A stretch of 37,814 nt of DNA from Bacteroidaceae bacterium (GCA_017560945.1 JAFZDY010000038.1:1-37814), one strand, 5' to 3'; positions 8,101 through 15,576 are shown, counted from the stretch's first letter. Numbers and translations are program-made. Notes: generated from the sequence alone by a model not told the origin.

Positions 8101-8273
8101 AATACATACGCATGGTAGATGTATTTCCACCCCTTCCCAAGGATGTGACCACCGTGGACTTGATACCTGGGGAAATCCCATTCGGGATAAAGCTAAGCAA
8201 TGCTTCTCCCTATCAGCAATACGAGAATTTGAAGGTTCAAACCTTGAATAAAAACGAGAACATAGTATATTAG
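5124..8273 (+). CDS. BlaR1-like M56 metalloprotease-sensor with a very large extracytoplasmic region
   Basis: A 1049-residue membrane protein. Predicted transmembrane helices are at ~4-23, 39-55, 141-163 and 322-338, the BlaR1/MecR1 topology. The zinc protease sits in the loop between helices 3 and 4: HERAH at 218-222 is a complete HExxH, and Glu in HEFEADAD (258-265) is the likely third ligand, so the protease looks active. In BlaR1 systems this domain causes loss of the partner repressor after ligand binding outside. The extracytoplasmic part is unusual: residues ~340-763 match nothing I recognise and are more AT-rich at the DNA level than the flanks, and residues 764-1049 are a paralogue of the secreted protein encoded 26 bases upstream. 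No penicillin-binding motif (SxxK) sensor domain or TonB C-terminal domain is apparent. A terminator follows at 8316. Confidence 0.92.
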   Translation: MTSPILLIAGRFLLASTLLMALYWVVWRKQSTHRAKRMYLLSMPIVAIAIALLQVEVYQPDPMVIEVEVTSAPTLSQVEERVDNLSQNFSLLEKNFFLTEKKSEAGNTLSKEAEKVMTEDTLSAPLQEEKKGWLASLSLDSILGIVYVGVVLILCIPFVVNLVQLRQLRRKVSIVNKDEENHICIFTGQVVEAPFSFYRYIFMPLSLTDTQRRVILTHERAHILHRHYLDVWMAEAVTRLLWWNPFVWWARAELRNIHEFEADADVLTSGEDVYMYQTTLIEEVMHGDVVIANGFNHSFIRRRFIEMLQSSNRHMTTLGKAGSMAWMLLIAALMCCTVGEAEVIYKETKLTNTNDNGEWHEAESKPLSEYLPDMVTNLSDESVEPLIQALSIINSIKEVSPEEYEELKKAYPAGTIPSMESINKSVREIKDSLEAQISKDIWETYFEMNKTLRKEMRDKGLDTLSSSKEPKDKVYHFNVQGNPTLIDANGNIHEYTIKGNEISEEDIEILINSTSQFTLDSMEVQGAIISALGSFFNSMFGSLIGTFTPLEKETYDSILSLFSLGEEAPSLEELNKQLELLRDSIQMMTNTFSLKPGEVYEVPMDVYVETISPVLTPESKIKNDNALHSFFYHWFGLSEDVKVRSKEEYEAILKNYPELPTYSEYTEIWTNQINEHSDMMDEALKNMDTYIRIQVEEALNEHGKFIRRDKPLEIEITYTVNNNDNRTDIVHIFKKEPYSSGVTQEVSETIHNEEKSSSNKKDEDIISPQWGLVLPKGSIRLTEYKEMAKTDDTVRKQYDQLMNCIRNAQALRNDALTNAFGKKRSRYVTVEESVKEKVRKLFQDANIEMLELGAYRLQDGTIVMEDDRLNLMPQSVNYHHGTTDRSVLLRNQAPTMERDKSPNYDAHNEQTWPVYTNVQKVTKDEYKAEPQVFRGEDCTYVVKYYAISFDFHWFYPNSKDMLVDRKTDDQYMIRYREHFPLDTYLWIHGQEGEYIRMVDVFPPLPKDVTTVDLIPGEIPFGIKLSNASPYQQYENLKVQTLNKNENIVY

Positions 8274-8315
8274 TAACAATACTTTTTTGAGTTTAATTTA
8301 GTAAAATCGCGCGCA

Positions 8316-8356
8316 AAAGCTGGAGGACATCGTGAGATGTTTTCTGGCTTTTTTTT
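8316..8356 (+). terminator. Terminator of the blaI-M56 module
   Basis: A 16-base stem (8316-8331 with 8336-8351) using several G-U pairs, loop GTGA, followed by a run of T to 8356. Confidence 0.85.
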
Positions 8357-8392
8357 CACACAAACATTTCGTCAATACACGACATATATACT

Positions 8393-8458
8393 AAGGCTAT
8401 CAAAGTCCTATAGTTTGATGACCAAAGGTCTGTAGTTTGATAACCAAAGTTCAGTAGT
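8393..8458. repeat. Intergenic tandem repeat, 22-base period, about three units
   Basis: Units start at 8393, 8415 and 8437, each ending in TAGT. The second and third agree at 19 of 22 positions and contain TTGATRACCAAAG; the first is diverged. The rest of the 298-base gap 8274-8571 holds the terminator upstream and nothing else that I can recognise. Confidence 0.75.
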
Positions 8459-8571
8459 TTGGTTTTCCTTAATTTAGGGAGGGAATCTTTTACTGAATTC
8501 AATAGATGGCCTTCTGTTTTTTCGCCAAACAATGAGATAGCAACACCCTTATATCCAGACAAATATAGGAT

Positions 8572-9129
8572 TTATTTACTCATTAAGACCTCATCCACCT
8601 GACAATCATGCGGTTCGTGAGGAATCTCTTCGTCAAGGAATTGGAAGGGGAAACAGAGGCCAAGTTTGTAGGCGTGAGGAAGACGTGGGAGCAGGCGGTC
8701 GTAGTATCCCTTGCCACGTCCCAAACGATTTCCCATACAATCAAAAGCCATGCCAGGAATGATGGCCAGTGTTATGCGTTCATAGTCCATAAAAGGTTCA
8801 CCCGATGGCTCTAAGATGCCATAGTGCCCATGGACGAGACACTCGGGACCAACATAGTGGTGCAATTCCAAGTCATCACCCACTACGGTGGGGAGAAGAA
8901 TCTCCTTCTTTCCACACCAACGATTGATGAAAGCATGGGTATAAACCTCATCGGGCAAGGAGTGGTAGAGCAACACGGTACGAGCCTCCACAAAGCGAGG
9001 ATGGTGCTCCAATCGCTGAAGGAGGGATAAAGAAAGGGCTTCCAACTCCTCGGGGGAGTAGGAAGCCTTTATGGTTCGGACAGATTGACGAAGTTGATTC
9101 TTCTTCGCCCTTAATTCTTCACTCTTCAT
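8572..9129 (-). CDS. ygfA: 5-formyltetrahydrofolate cyclo-ligase
   Basis: A 185-residue cytoplasmic enzyme that converts 5-formyl-THF to 5,10-methenyl-THF with ATP. The family signature GRGKGYYDRLLP is clear near residue 140, preceded by the substrate-site segment LAIIPGMAFDCMGNRLGRG. It is the last gene of the dcp-to-cyclo-ligase run and starts 59 bases after the S41 protease stop. The first ~11 residues (MKSEELRAKKN) are encoded by AG-rich simple sequence that also occurs at neighbouring gene ends, so they look like added sequence. The core family N-terminus is LRQSVRTIKASYSPEE. metF, another folate gene, is at 23855. Confidence 0.94.
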   Translation of the reverse strand: MKSEELRAKKNQLRQSVRTIKASYSPEELEALSLSLLQRLEHHPRFVEARTVLLYHSLPDEVYTHAFINRWCGKKEILLPTVVGDDLELHHYVGPECLVHGHYGILEPSGEPFMDYERITLAIIPGMAFDCMGNRLGRGKGYYDRLLPRLPHAYKLGLCFPFQFLDEEIPHEPHDCQVDEVLMSK

Positions 9130-9146
9130 TCTTCACTCTCTTGTAT

Positions 9147-9183
9147 CTACTCCCCTCCACAGAGGGAGGGATAAGGGGGAGGG
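9147..9183 (-). repeat. G/C-rich hairpin repeat, copy 2
   Basis: On the minus strand this copy carries the same core as 3857-3888, CCCTCCCTCTRTGGAGGGG. The hairpin is CCCTCC (9153-9158) with GGAGGG (9165-9170). On plus, G-runs at 9164-9183 (GGG, GGG, GGGGG, GGG) fit a G-quadruplex pattern. It begins right after the S41 protease stop codon, in the same gene-relative orientation as copy 1. Confidence 0.8.
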
Positions 9184-9188
9184 TCCCC

Positions 9189-10814
9189 TCATTCTTTGCT
9201 CTTCACTACCTTGGGAACCGACTCACCCATCTCCAGCACATTCACGGCACGTAGCACGGCGGGGTCGGTATTGTTCAAGTACTTGACATACTCCTCCATT
9301 CCAAGGATGTTGTAAATGATGTTGCCATAGATAGCCTCTTCGAACAAGGCTCGTGACTTATAAAGCATATTGTTGCGACGCTTCAATCCACGCTCGTCGG
9401 CATAGCGGGAGAACTTTTCAAGCAGAGCCTGACGCTTCAAGTGATGCTCCAACTCCGTCAAGGTGGTGTACTCCTTCAAAAGGGGACGATTTTTATCCGT
9501 ATAGTCAAAAGAGAACTGTTGTATCAATCCACGCATGGCGGCCGTCTTGTAATAGGAGGTATAGTCACTGGTATCCTGAGGAACAAAGATGTCAGGCATG
9601 ATGCCTCCGCCTCCATATACAGGTCGGCCAATGGAGGTGTAGAATACCGAACTCTCGTCCTGATGGATGCTATCCTGAGAGAAGAACTCACCATGTTCGT
9701 AGCGGGTGACAAGGTCCAGTTCGTACTCATCATCATTGCCCTTGGTGTAAGGTTTCTGAATGCAACGTCCGGCAGGAGTGTAATATCGCGCTACGGTAAG
9801 ACGCATGGCTGAACCATCGCGGAACTCGAAGGGTTGTTGTACCAATCCCTTTCCGAAAGAGCGACGACCGATGACAGTTCCCCTATCATTGTCCTGAATG
9901 GCTCCTGCAAAGATTTCGCTGGCACTGGCCGAAGTCTCGTCCATGAGAACCACAATGGGCATCTGTTGCACGTTGCCTCGTCCATTGGAATAGTAGTCTT
10001 CACGGGGGCTATTTCGTCCTTCTGTATACACAATCAGGCGTTCTTTCGGCAAGAACTCGTTCACCATCTGTATAGCTGCTGCCATGTATCCACCAGTGTT
10101 CCCACGCAGGTCAACAATGATACCCTTGCAAGCATACTGGCCAAAGGAAGCCAGGGCAATGAGCAATTCGTGATAAGTAGTCTCACCGAACTTGTTTATT
10201 TTGATATAACCAAAATTGTCGGTAATCATATAGGCCGCATCCACGCTCTTGACAGGAATATCGCCACGGACAATGGTAAAGTACAATGGCTCCTTCTCGC
10301 CCTGACGATGAATGCCCAACTTTACTTCAGTACCTTTAGGACCTTTCAATCGGCGCATGGTCTCCTCGTTGGTCACTACCTTTCCCACAAAAGCCGAATC
10401 GTTCACAGATATAATGCGGTCACCAGCCATCAAACCCACCTTTTCCGAAGGTCCTCCCTTGATGACACTACTGATGTATACCGTATCGGACTGGATAGAG
10501 AACTGTACACCTATACCGCTGAAACTACCTTTCAACTCGGCATTCGTATCTTCCAACTCCTTTGCAGGGATATACATGGAGTGCGGGTCGAGTTCTTTTA
10601 ATACCTGAGGCATCACTTGCTCCACCATCTGATCCACATCCACGGAGTCAACATACATGTGATTGACAATGTGTAACAAGTCCCCCACCTTGTTGGTGGA
10701 AAGATTTATCACATTCAAATAGGGAGTCAGCATGCGACGTGTAAAAAAAGTACCCACGGCAATACCTGTCACCACACTGGCTATGATTATAATGGCAATA
10801 TTACGAGATTTCAT
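9189..10814 (-). CDS. S41-family carboxy-terminal processing protease
   Basis: A 541-residue periplasmic protease anchored by an N-terminal helix (~6-25). A PDZ domain spans ~94-175 (GIGVQF, GGPSEKVGLMAGDRI). The protease domain has DLRGNTGG (235-242), SASASE with likely catalytic Ser297, and FGKG with Lys322, the Ser/Lys pair of CtpA/Prc, 25 residues apart as expected. A C-terminal extension of ~150 residues is helical. It cleaves exported proteins at their C-termini; the substrate is unknown. Its coding sequence ends in the same AG-rich sequence seen at nearby gene ends, followed by the hairpin repeat. It lies 61 bases after the deaminase gene. Confidence 0.95.
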   Translation of the reverse strand: MKSRNIAIIIIASVVTGIAVGTFFTRRMLTPYLNVINLSTNKVGDLLHIVNHMYVDSVDVDQMVEQVMPQVLKELDPHSMYIPAKELEDTNAELKGSFSGIGVQFSIQSDTVYISSVIKGGPSEKVGLMAGDRIISVNDSAFVGKVVTNEETMRRLKGPKGTEVKLGIHRQGEKEPLYFTIVRGDIPVKSVDAAYMITDNFGYIKINKFGETTYHELLIALASFGQYACKGIIVDLRGNTGGYMAAAIQMVNEFLPKERLIVYTEGRNSPREDYYSNGRGNVQQMPIVVLMDETSASASEIFAGAIQDNDRGTVIGRRSFGKGLVQQPFEFRDGSAMRLTVARYYTPAGRCIQKPYTKGNDDEYELDLVTRYEHGEFFSQDSIHQDESSVFYTSIGRPVYGGGGIMPDIFVPQDTSDYTSYYKTAAMRGLIQQFSFDYTDKNRPLLKEYTTLTELEHHLKRQALLEKFSRYADERGLKRRNNMLYKSRALFEEAIYGNIIYNILGMEEYVKYLNNTDPAVLRAVNVLEMGESVPKVVKSKE

Positions 10815-10875
10815 ATATTGTTTCTTGTCGGACTCACCCTACCCCCTTCATAAAAGGACTTGAGGTGGTCTGTTT

Positions 10876-11316
10876 TTACTCTTCATTCTTCACTTCCAAA
10901 TAGCACACTTCGATGCCGGCACGCTCAAGCAAGCGGATACCATCCTCCAAGCGATACTTCTCGGAATAAACTACTCGGCGTACACCGGACTGGATAATGA
11001 GTTTGGCACACTCGATGCAAGGCGATGCGGTGACGTACATGGTCGCACCTTCGCTACTATTCCCCGAGCGGGCAATCTTGGTGATGGCATTGGCCTCGGC
11101 GTGGAGCACATACGGTTTGGTCACATTGTTCTCGTCCTCACACACATTCTCGAATCCTGAGGGGGTACCATTGTATCCGTCAGAGATAATCATATTCCCC
11201 TTCACCACCAGACAACCGACTTTACGACGCTGGCAATATGAATTCTCAGCCCAAATACTCGCCATGCGAATATAACGTCGATCAAGTTCCATTTGTTTTT
11301 TATCGATGTTGCTCAT
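10876..11316 (-). CDS. dCMP deaminase family protein
   Basis: A 146-residue zinc-dependent cytidine/deoxycytidylate deaminase. It has HAEANA (zinc His72, proton shuttle Glu74) and PCIEC (zinc Cys100 and Cys103), and the early GYNGTPSG segment typical of dCMP deaminases and ComEB. It makes dUMP from dCMP for dTMP synthesis. It starts 7 bases after the stop of the DUF4847 lipoprotein gene, so the two are surely co-transcribed. The final EVKNEE is encoded by AG-rich simple sequence. Confidence 0.93.
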   Translation of the reverse strand: MSNIDKKQMELDRRYIRMASIWAENSYCQRRKVGCLVVKGNMIISDGYNGTPSGFENVCEDENNVTKPYVLHAEANAITKIARSGNSSEGATMYVTASPCIECAKLIIQSGVRRVVYSEKYRLEDGIRLLERAGIEVCYLEVKNEE

Positions 11317-11323
11317 AGTTCTT

Positions 11324-11782
11324 TTATATCTCTAATTCATAAGGATGGAAAAGGATGTATGCTTTGTCCTCATCCACCAAATTAAGATAATTATAGTCAC
11401 CTCTGTATAAAACGGCTTCATTGAGGGACTTAATAAATTGCCGACTGATTGCATCGGTAGGAGTCATCGTTCCATTCAGACGTAACGAGATGGTTCGCTT
11501 CTCCAAATCGACACTCCACGTACCACTGAACTCTTTATTCAAAGTACGCCCTGTGAACTTGGACGAAGATTCAAATCTGATGTAGAAACAGTTCTCCTGT
11601 TCCAACACCTTCAAATCATCCGCCTTGGTATAAACCGGACCGGCCGGTCCAAAGAAGTTGCTCACCTTCCATGTACGGCCGACAAAGATGTCAATATCGT
11701 CCTCATCGTTGCAGGCAACCAGCGTAAAGCCAATGCCTACAACGATAAGAACAAATGATATGATACGATTTATCAGTCTCAT
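11324..11782 (-). CDS. DUF4847-like lipoprotein
   Basis: A 152-residue protein with a lipoprotein signal peptide ending in FTLVAC (Cys24), followed by acidic residues NDEDDID, a pattern compatible with surface or outer-membrane lipoproteins in Bacteroidetes. The mature part (GRTWKVSNFFGP, KFTGRTLNKEFSGTWSVD) looks like a small lipocalin-like beta-fold, and I recognise it as the DUF4847 type found beside dCMP deaminase. Function unknown. It sits 11 bases after the M3 peptidase stop and 7 bases before the deaminase. Confidence 0.8.
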   Translation of the reverse strand: MRLINRIISFVLIVVGIGFTLVACNDEDDIDIFVGRTWKVSNFFGPAGPVYTKADDLKVLEQENCFYIRFESSSKFTGRTLNKEFSGTWSVDLEKRTISLRLNGTMTPTDAISRQFIKSLNEAVLYRGDYNYLNLVDEDKAYILFHPYELEI

Positions 11783-11793
11783 GGGAAGGAGAA

Positions 11794-13947
11794 TTAACCT
11801 CTACGACTCTTGACACGAGTGGTGGGCTCGATGCCATTGCGACGCAAAAGGGCGTCGATAGAAGGCTCTTGACCACGGAAATCCTTATAGAGAGTCATGG
11901 GGTGAATGGTTCCACCTTTTTCCAAAATCTTACGACGGAACTCCTCACCTGCTTCACGGCTGAAGAGACCACGCTCCTTGAACACAGAGAATGCATCGGC
12001 ATCCAATACCTCGGCCCATTTGTATCCATAGTAACCAGCTGAATAACCTCCATCCATGATGTGAGAGAACATTACACTCATGCAGGTTCCTGGTACGGCA
12101 GGAAGTACTTGCAACTTAGCCCAAACATCCTTCTCGAACTTCTCTACATCACCTTGGAAGTCCTCGGTGAGTGTGTACCAAGCCATATCCAACATGCCAT
12201 AACGTACTTGTCCAATGCATGAGTAAGCCACATTGAAGTTTTGTGCAGCCTTCATACGCTCTACCAATTCATCAGGAATCAGTTCACCAGTCTGATAATG
12301 ACGAGCAAAGGTGTGAAGGAACTCCTTCTCGCTTGCCCAGTTTTCCATAATCTGTGAGGGGAGTTCCACGAAATCGCGGAATACACTGGTTCCACTCATC
12401 GCACGATAAGTAGTGTTAGCCATCATTCCATGGATAGCGTGACCGAACTCATGAAGGAAAGTCTCAACCTCACCCATAGTCAACAAAGCAGGGCGGTCAG
12501 CAGTAGGCTTCGTAAAGTTCATGGTGATAGAGACATGGGGACGACTGTTTGTTCCATCAGCCTCCTTCCACTGATCCTTGAATGCAGTCATCCAAGCACC
12601 ACTCTGCTTGCTGGCACGAGGATGATAGTCGGTATAGAGCACAGCCAAGAATGAACCATCCTCGTCCAATACATCATAAGCCTTTACATCAGGATGATAT
12701 ACGGGAATGTCCTTATTCTCCTGGAAAGTAATACCATACAAGCGAGTAGCCAAGCCGAATATACCCTCCTGTACCTTGCTCAATTCAAAATAGGGACGGA
12801 GCAACTCTGCATCCATATCGTACTTGGCCTTGCGCAACTTGTCGCTATAATAACTCCAATCCCAAGACTGCAATTGGAAATCTGCGCCCTCGGTTTGACG
12901 AGCAAAGGCTTCAACTTCTGCAGCCTCCTTACGTGCTACAGGCATATAAGCCTCAACCAATTGATCCAAGAGGTTATACACATTCTGGCTATTCTCGGCC
13001 ATACGCTGCTCCAGTACATACTCCGCATGAGTCTCATAACCCAACAAACCTGCCATCTGACGACGCAAAGCTACAATACGCTTAACGGTCTCTTTGTTAT
13101 CCAAAGAATCGCCTTTACTGCACTGAGTGTTGTAAGCCATGTACATCTGACGGCGCAATTCACGATCGGCGCAATAGGTCATGAAAGGAGAATAACTGGG
13201 TGCAGCCAAAGTGAATACCCAACCTTCCTTACCGCGTTCTTTAGCCATCTCAGCGGCACCGTCCACTGAAGTAGGAGGAAGACCTGCCAGTTGAGCGCTA
13301 TCGGTAATGTGGAGTTCAAAGGCATTGTTCTCCTTCAATGCATTCTGAGCAAACTTAAGACGGAGGGCACTCAACTCCTTGCTATATTCACGATAGGTTT
13401 CCTTTTCAGCCTCAGAGAGATTGGCACCGCTACGAACGAAACCAATATAAATTTTCTCCAACAACTCACGGTCTTCCTCGGTGAGTGCAGGGTCATTCTT
13501 CTGATTCTCATACACAACCTTTACACGTTGGAACAATTCAGGATTCAAACTGATATTGTTGCTGTGTTCGGTCAACACAGGAGACATCTTTTCTGCAATT
13601 TCCTGCAATTCATCGTTGGTATCTGCCTCCATCAAGTTATAGAATACGCTCAATACATTGTTCAACAAAGAACCACTGTTGGCATAAGGTACAATGGTAT
13701 TGGCAAATGTCGGTGCCTCGGGATTGTTGATAATATCTTCAATCTCCTGATTCTCGGCTTCGATGCCCTGCATCATTGCCGGTTCGTAATGAGCAACCTC
13801 TATCAAATGGAAGGGAGCTGTTCCGTGGGGAGTAGTGTACTCCACCAAGAAAGGATTCGAAGTCTGTTCTGTAGAATTCTTACAAGATTGTGTCATCATT
13901 GTCACACCAATTAGTAGAGCCGAAAGGCCCAAAGTCATTTTTTTCAT
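11794..13947 (-). CDS. dcp: M3-family peptidyl-dipeptidase (Dcp-like lipoprotein)
   Basis: A 717-residue metallopeptidase that removes C-terminal dipeptides or degrades oligopeptides. The zinc motif is HEFGH at 499-503, within FLHEFGHAIHGMMA, and the downstream family segments (FVELPSQIMENWA, YYGYKWAEVLDADAF) are intact. The N-terminus has a lipobox (MTQSC, Cys22), so it is probably periplasmic and membrane-anchored. It is the first gene of a five-gene run to the cyclo-ligase. I could not find a TAnnTTTG promoter with good -33 spacing in the 178 bases upstream. The length fits Dcp better than oligopeptidase A, but substrate specificity is inferred. Confidence 0.94.
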   Translation of the reverse strand: MKKMTLGLSALLIGVTMMTQSCKNSTEQTSNPFLVEYTTPHGTAPFHLIEVAHYEPAMMQGIEAENQEIEDIINNPEAPTFANTIVPYANSGSLLNNVLSVFYNLMEADTNDELQEIAEKMSPVLTEHSNNISLNPELFQRVKVVYENQKNDPALTEEDRELLEKIYIGFVRSGANLSEAEKETYREYSKELSALRLKFAQNALKENNAFELHITDSAQLAGLPPTSVDGAAEMAKERGKEGWVFTLAAPSYSPFMTYCADRELRRQMYMAYNTQCSKGDSLDNKETVKRIVALRRQMAGLLGYETHAEYVLEQRMAENSQNVYNLLDQLVEAYMPVARKEAAEVEAFARQTEGADFQLQSWDWSYYSDKLRKAKYDMDAELLRPYFELSKVQEGIFGLATRLYGITFQENKDIPVYHPDVKAYDVLDEDGSFLAVLYTDYHPRASKQSGAWMTAFKDQWKEADGTNSRPHVSITMNFTKPTADRPALLTMGEVETFLHEFGHAIHGMMANTTYRAMSGTSVFRDFVELPSQIMENWASEKEFLHTFARHYQTGELIPDELVERMKAAQNFNVAYSCIGQVRYGMLDMAWYTLTEDFQGDVEKFEKDVWAKLQVLPAVPGTCMSVMFSHIMDGGYSAGYYGYKWAEVLDADAFSVFKERGLFSREAGEEFRRKILEKGGTIHPMTLYKDFRGQEPSIDALLRRNGIEPTTRVKSRRG

Positions 13948-14125
13948 TTTACTTTTTTACGCTATTTATATTTCTATTTTTTCTCGTCTGGAATAAATTT
14001 GCAATCAACATACTGTTCCTCTGTCGATATTAAGGTGTAAAAATACTGTAAATGCTACAACCTATGCAGAAATAGCGGATTTTTTTAACAAAAGAATAGG
14101 AGGAATAAGCATATATTAACGATGG

Positions 14126-14809
14126 TTAACGGATAGAGAGCCAATGCAGTAGTTTTTCAAACGCAAGGACCTCTATCTCTTTTCTCCGAAGAACAAGCAA
14201 TCCTTCGGCTTGTAAATGATTCAACATACGTGAAACATTGATGCGTCTGTCATCCAAAAGCCGTGCTAAATCTTCCATTTTTATGCGTAGCACCTTTTGC
14301 CCCGCCAAACGCTCACTTCGCAAAAGAAGGAAACGGACAAAACGCACATAGAGGTCACCGACCTCATCTGCCCAAATCCGTTGATATAAGTTCTGAGCAC
14401 GTGAACAAACGATATTTGAATAATTCAATCTACAAGGAACATAACTATTCAAAATCTCGGGTAAATATTGTTTGGCAATAGTCAACACACCCACCTCGGT
14501 AACCGCACGATAGGATGCATGAAAACAGGGATAAATACCAAAAAGAGAATACAACTCTACCATGGAACCGCCACGAAGTAACTCGCAATACTGATACACT
14601 CCACCCCGCGATAGAGTTTCTGCCATCACTGTGCCATCCAACAGGAAAATGACATCGGAGCACACATCCCCCTGACGAAAAAGATACTCCCCTGGCGTAT
14701 GTTTCTTAAAATGAAACTTCACCTTCGAAAGTATGTCAGTTATATCATTCTTGCCCAACCCTTGAAAAAGAGGCAACTGCAACAGCATGTCATACATCGT
14801 ATAATCCAT
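14126..14809 (-). CDS. Crp/Fnr-family transcription regulator
   Basis: A 227-residue regulator with an N-terminal cyclic-nucleotide-binding-like beta-barrel (GEYLFRQGDVCSDVIFLLDGTV, a GG.M turn) and a C-terminal helix-turn-helix (MEDLARLLDDRRINVSRMLNHLQAEGLL). No FNR-type N-terminal cysteine cluster is visible, so an iron-sulfur oxygen sensor is unlikely; the ligand is unknown. A TAnnTTTG element at 14833-14840 puts the start site near 14826, inside any longer reading from 14845, so the start is set at MDYTMYDML. It is divergent from the marC-like gene and may control it. Confidence 0.9.
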   Translation of the reverse strand: MDYTMYDMLLQLPLFQGLGKNDITDILSKVKFHFKKHTPGEYLFRQGDVCSDVIFLLDGTVMAETLSRGGVYQYCELLRGGSMVELYSLFGIYPCFHASYRAVTEVGVLTIAKQYLPEILNSYVPCRLNYSNIVCSRAQNLYQRIWADEVGDLYVRFVRFLLLRSERLAGQKVLRIKMEDLARLLDDRRINVSRMLNHLQAEGLLVLRRKEIEVLAFEKLLHWLSIR

Positions 14810-14832
14810 AGCAAAGACCTTATTTACTGGTA

Positions 14833-14840
14833 CAAAAGTA
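14833..14840 (-). promoter_or_regulatory. -7 element of the Crp/Fnr regulator gene
   Basis: TACTTTTG on the minus strand fits TAnnTTTG. The upstream -33 match is weak (TTG 23 bases away). It decides the start codon of the regulator. Confidence 0.5.
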
Positions 14841-14924
14841 GCCATTTATGTCGTATGGAACAGCAAAAAAGCAAACCTTTTTCATCTTTTTATGGAATTC
14901 ACCACAACAAATTGGCTTTTTTAA

Positions 14925-14955
14925 TTGTTTATTGTATAAATATTGAATATATTTG
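14925..14955 (+). promoter_or_regulatory. Promoter of the marC-like gene
   Basis: TTG (14925-14927), a 20-base spacer and TATATTTG (14948-14955) match the consensus exactly. The start site would be near 14962, 18 bases before the ATG. Confidence 0.85.
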
Positions 14956-14979
14956 CAGAATCATCTCAAAATATAGTAT

Positions 14980-15576
14980 ATGTTTTCACAACTTAATCTA
15001 CAAGAAATTGCCAGCGCTTTCATTGTGTTGTTTGCTGTAATCGACATCATCGGCTCTATCCCTATCATTATCAGTATTAAACAAAAAGGGCGCAATCTTA
15101 ACACATTTGCTGCAACAAGCATATCCTTCCTATTGATGACCGGTTTCTTCTTTGCGGGAGAGATGTTGTTGAAACTTTTTCAGGTGGATATTGCCTCGTT
15201 TGCGGTAGCAGGTGCATTTATCATCTTTTTGATGTCATTGGAGATGATTTTGGATGTAGAGATATTCAAGAACCAAGGTCCCATCAAGGAGGCTACACTC
15301 ATTCCGCTGGTATTCCCATTGTTGGCAGGCCCCGGTTCCTTCACCACCCTACTCTCGTTGCGAGCAGAATTCTCGGCCGTAAACATCATCATCGCTCTTG
15401 TGCTTAATATGGTGTGGGTCTTCATTGTTTTGTCTATGACAAATCGCATCGAACACCTGCTGGGAAAAGGTGGAATCTATATGCTCCGTAAATTCTTCGG
15501 CATAATTTTGCTGGCTATCTCTGTACGTTTGTTCACCGCCAACATTTCCCAATTGATGGAGCAATTAGGGAAATAA
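14980..15576 (+). CDS. MarC-family integral membrane protein
   Basis: A 198-residue, almost entirely hydrophobic protein with about six transmembrane helices. The pattern (IVLFAVIDIIGSIPII near the start, LMSLEMIL, PLVFPLLAGPGSFTTL in the middle) is that of the MarC/UPF0056 family. The physiological substrate of this family is not settled, and the name does not imply multidrug resistance. It is a single-gene transcript, divergent from the Crp/Fnr-type regulator. A weak A-rich end follows; no convincing terminator hairpin is seen directly after the stop. Confidence 0.93.
   Translation: MFSQLNLQEIASAFIVLFAVIDIIGSIPIIISIKQKGRNLNTFAATSISFLLMTGFFFAGEMLLKLFQVDIASFAVAGAFIIFLMSLEMILDVEIFKNQGPIKEATLIPLVFPLLAGPGSFTTLLSLRAEFSAVNIIIALVLNMVWVFIVLSMTNRIEHLLGKGGIYMLRKFFGIILLAISVRLFTANISQLMEQLGK

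Noticed and set aside
5124-8273. Beta-lactam sensor BlaR1 in the strict sense
   Set aside because: The protease part fits, but I find no SxxK/SxN penicillin-binding domain in the extracytoplasmic region, and no beta-lactamase gene is adjacent.
8393-8476. CRISPR array
   Set aside because: Units are 22 bases directly abutting with no unique spacers, and no cas genes are in the window.
8356-8562. Possible 68-residue minus-strand protein in the intergenic region
   Set aside because: It is built from the 22-base tandem repeats, has no ribosome-binding or promoter signal, and has no family-like sequence.
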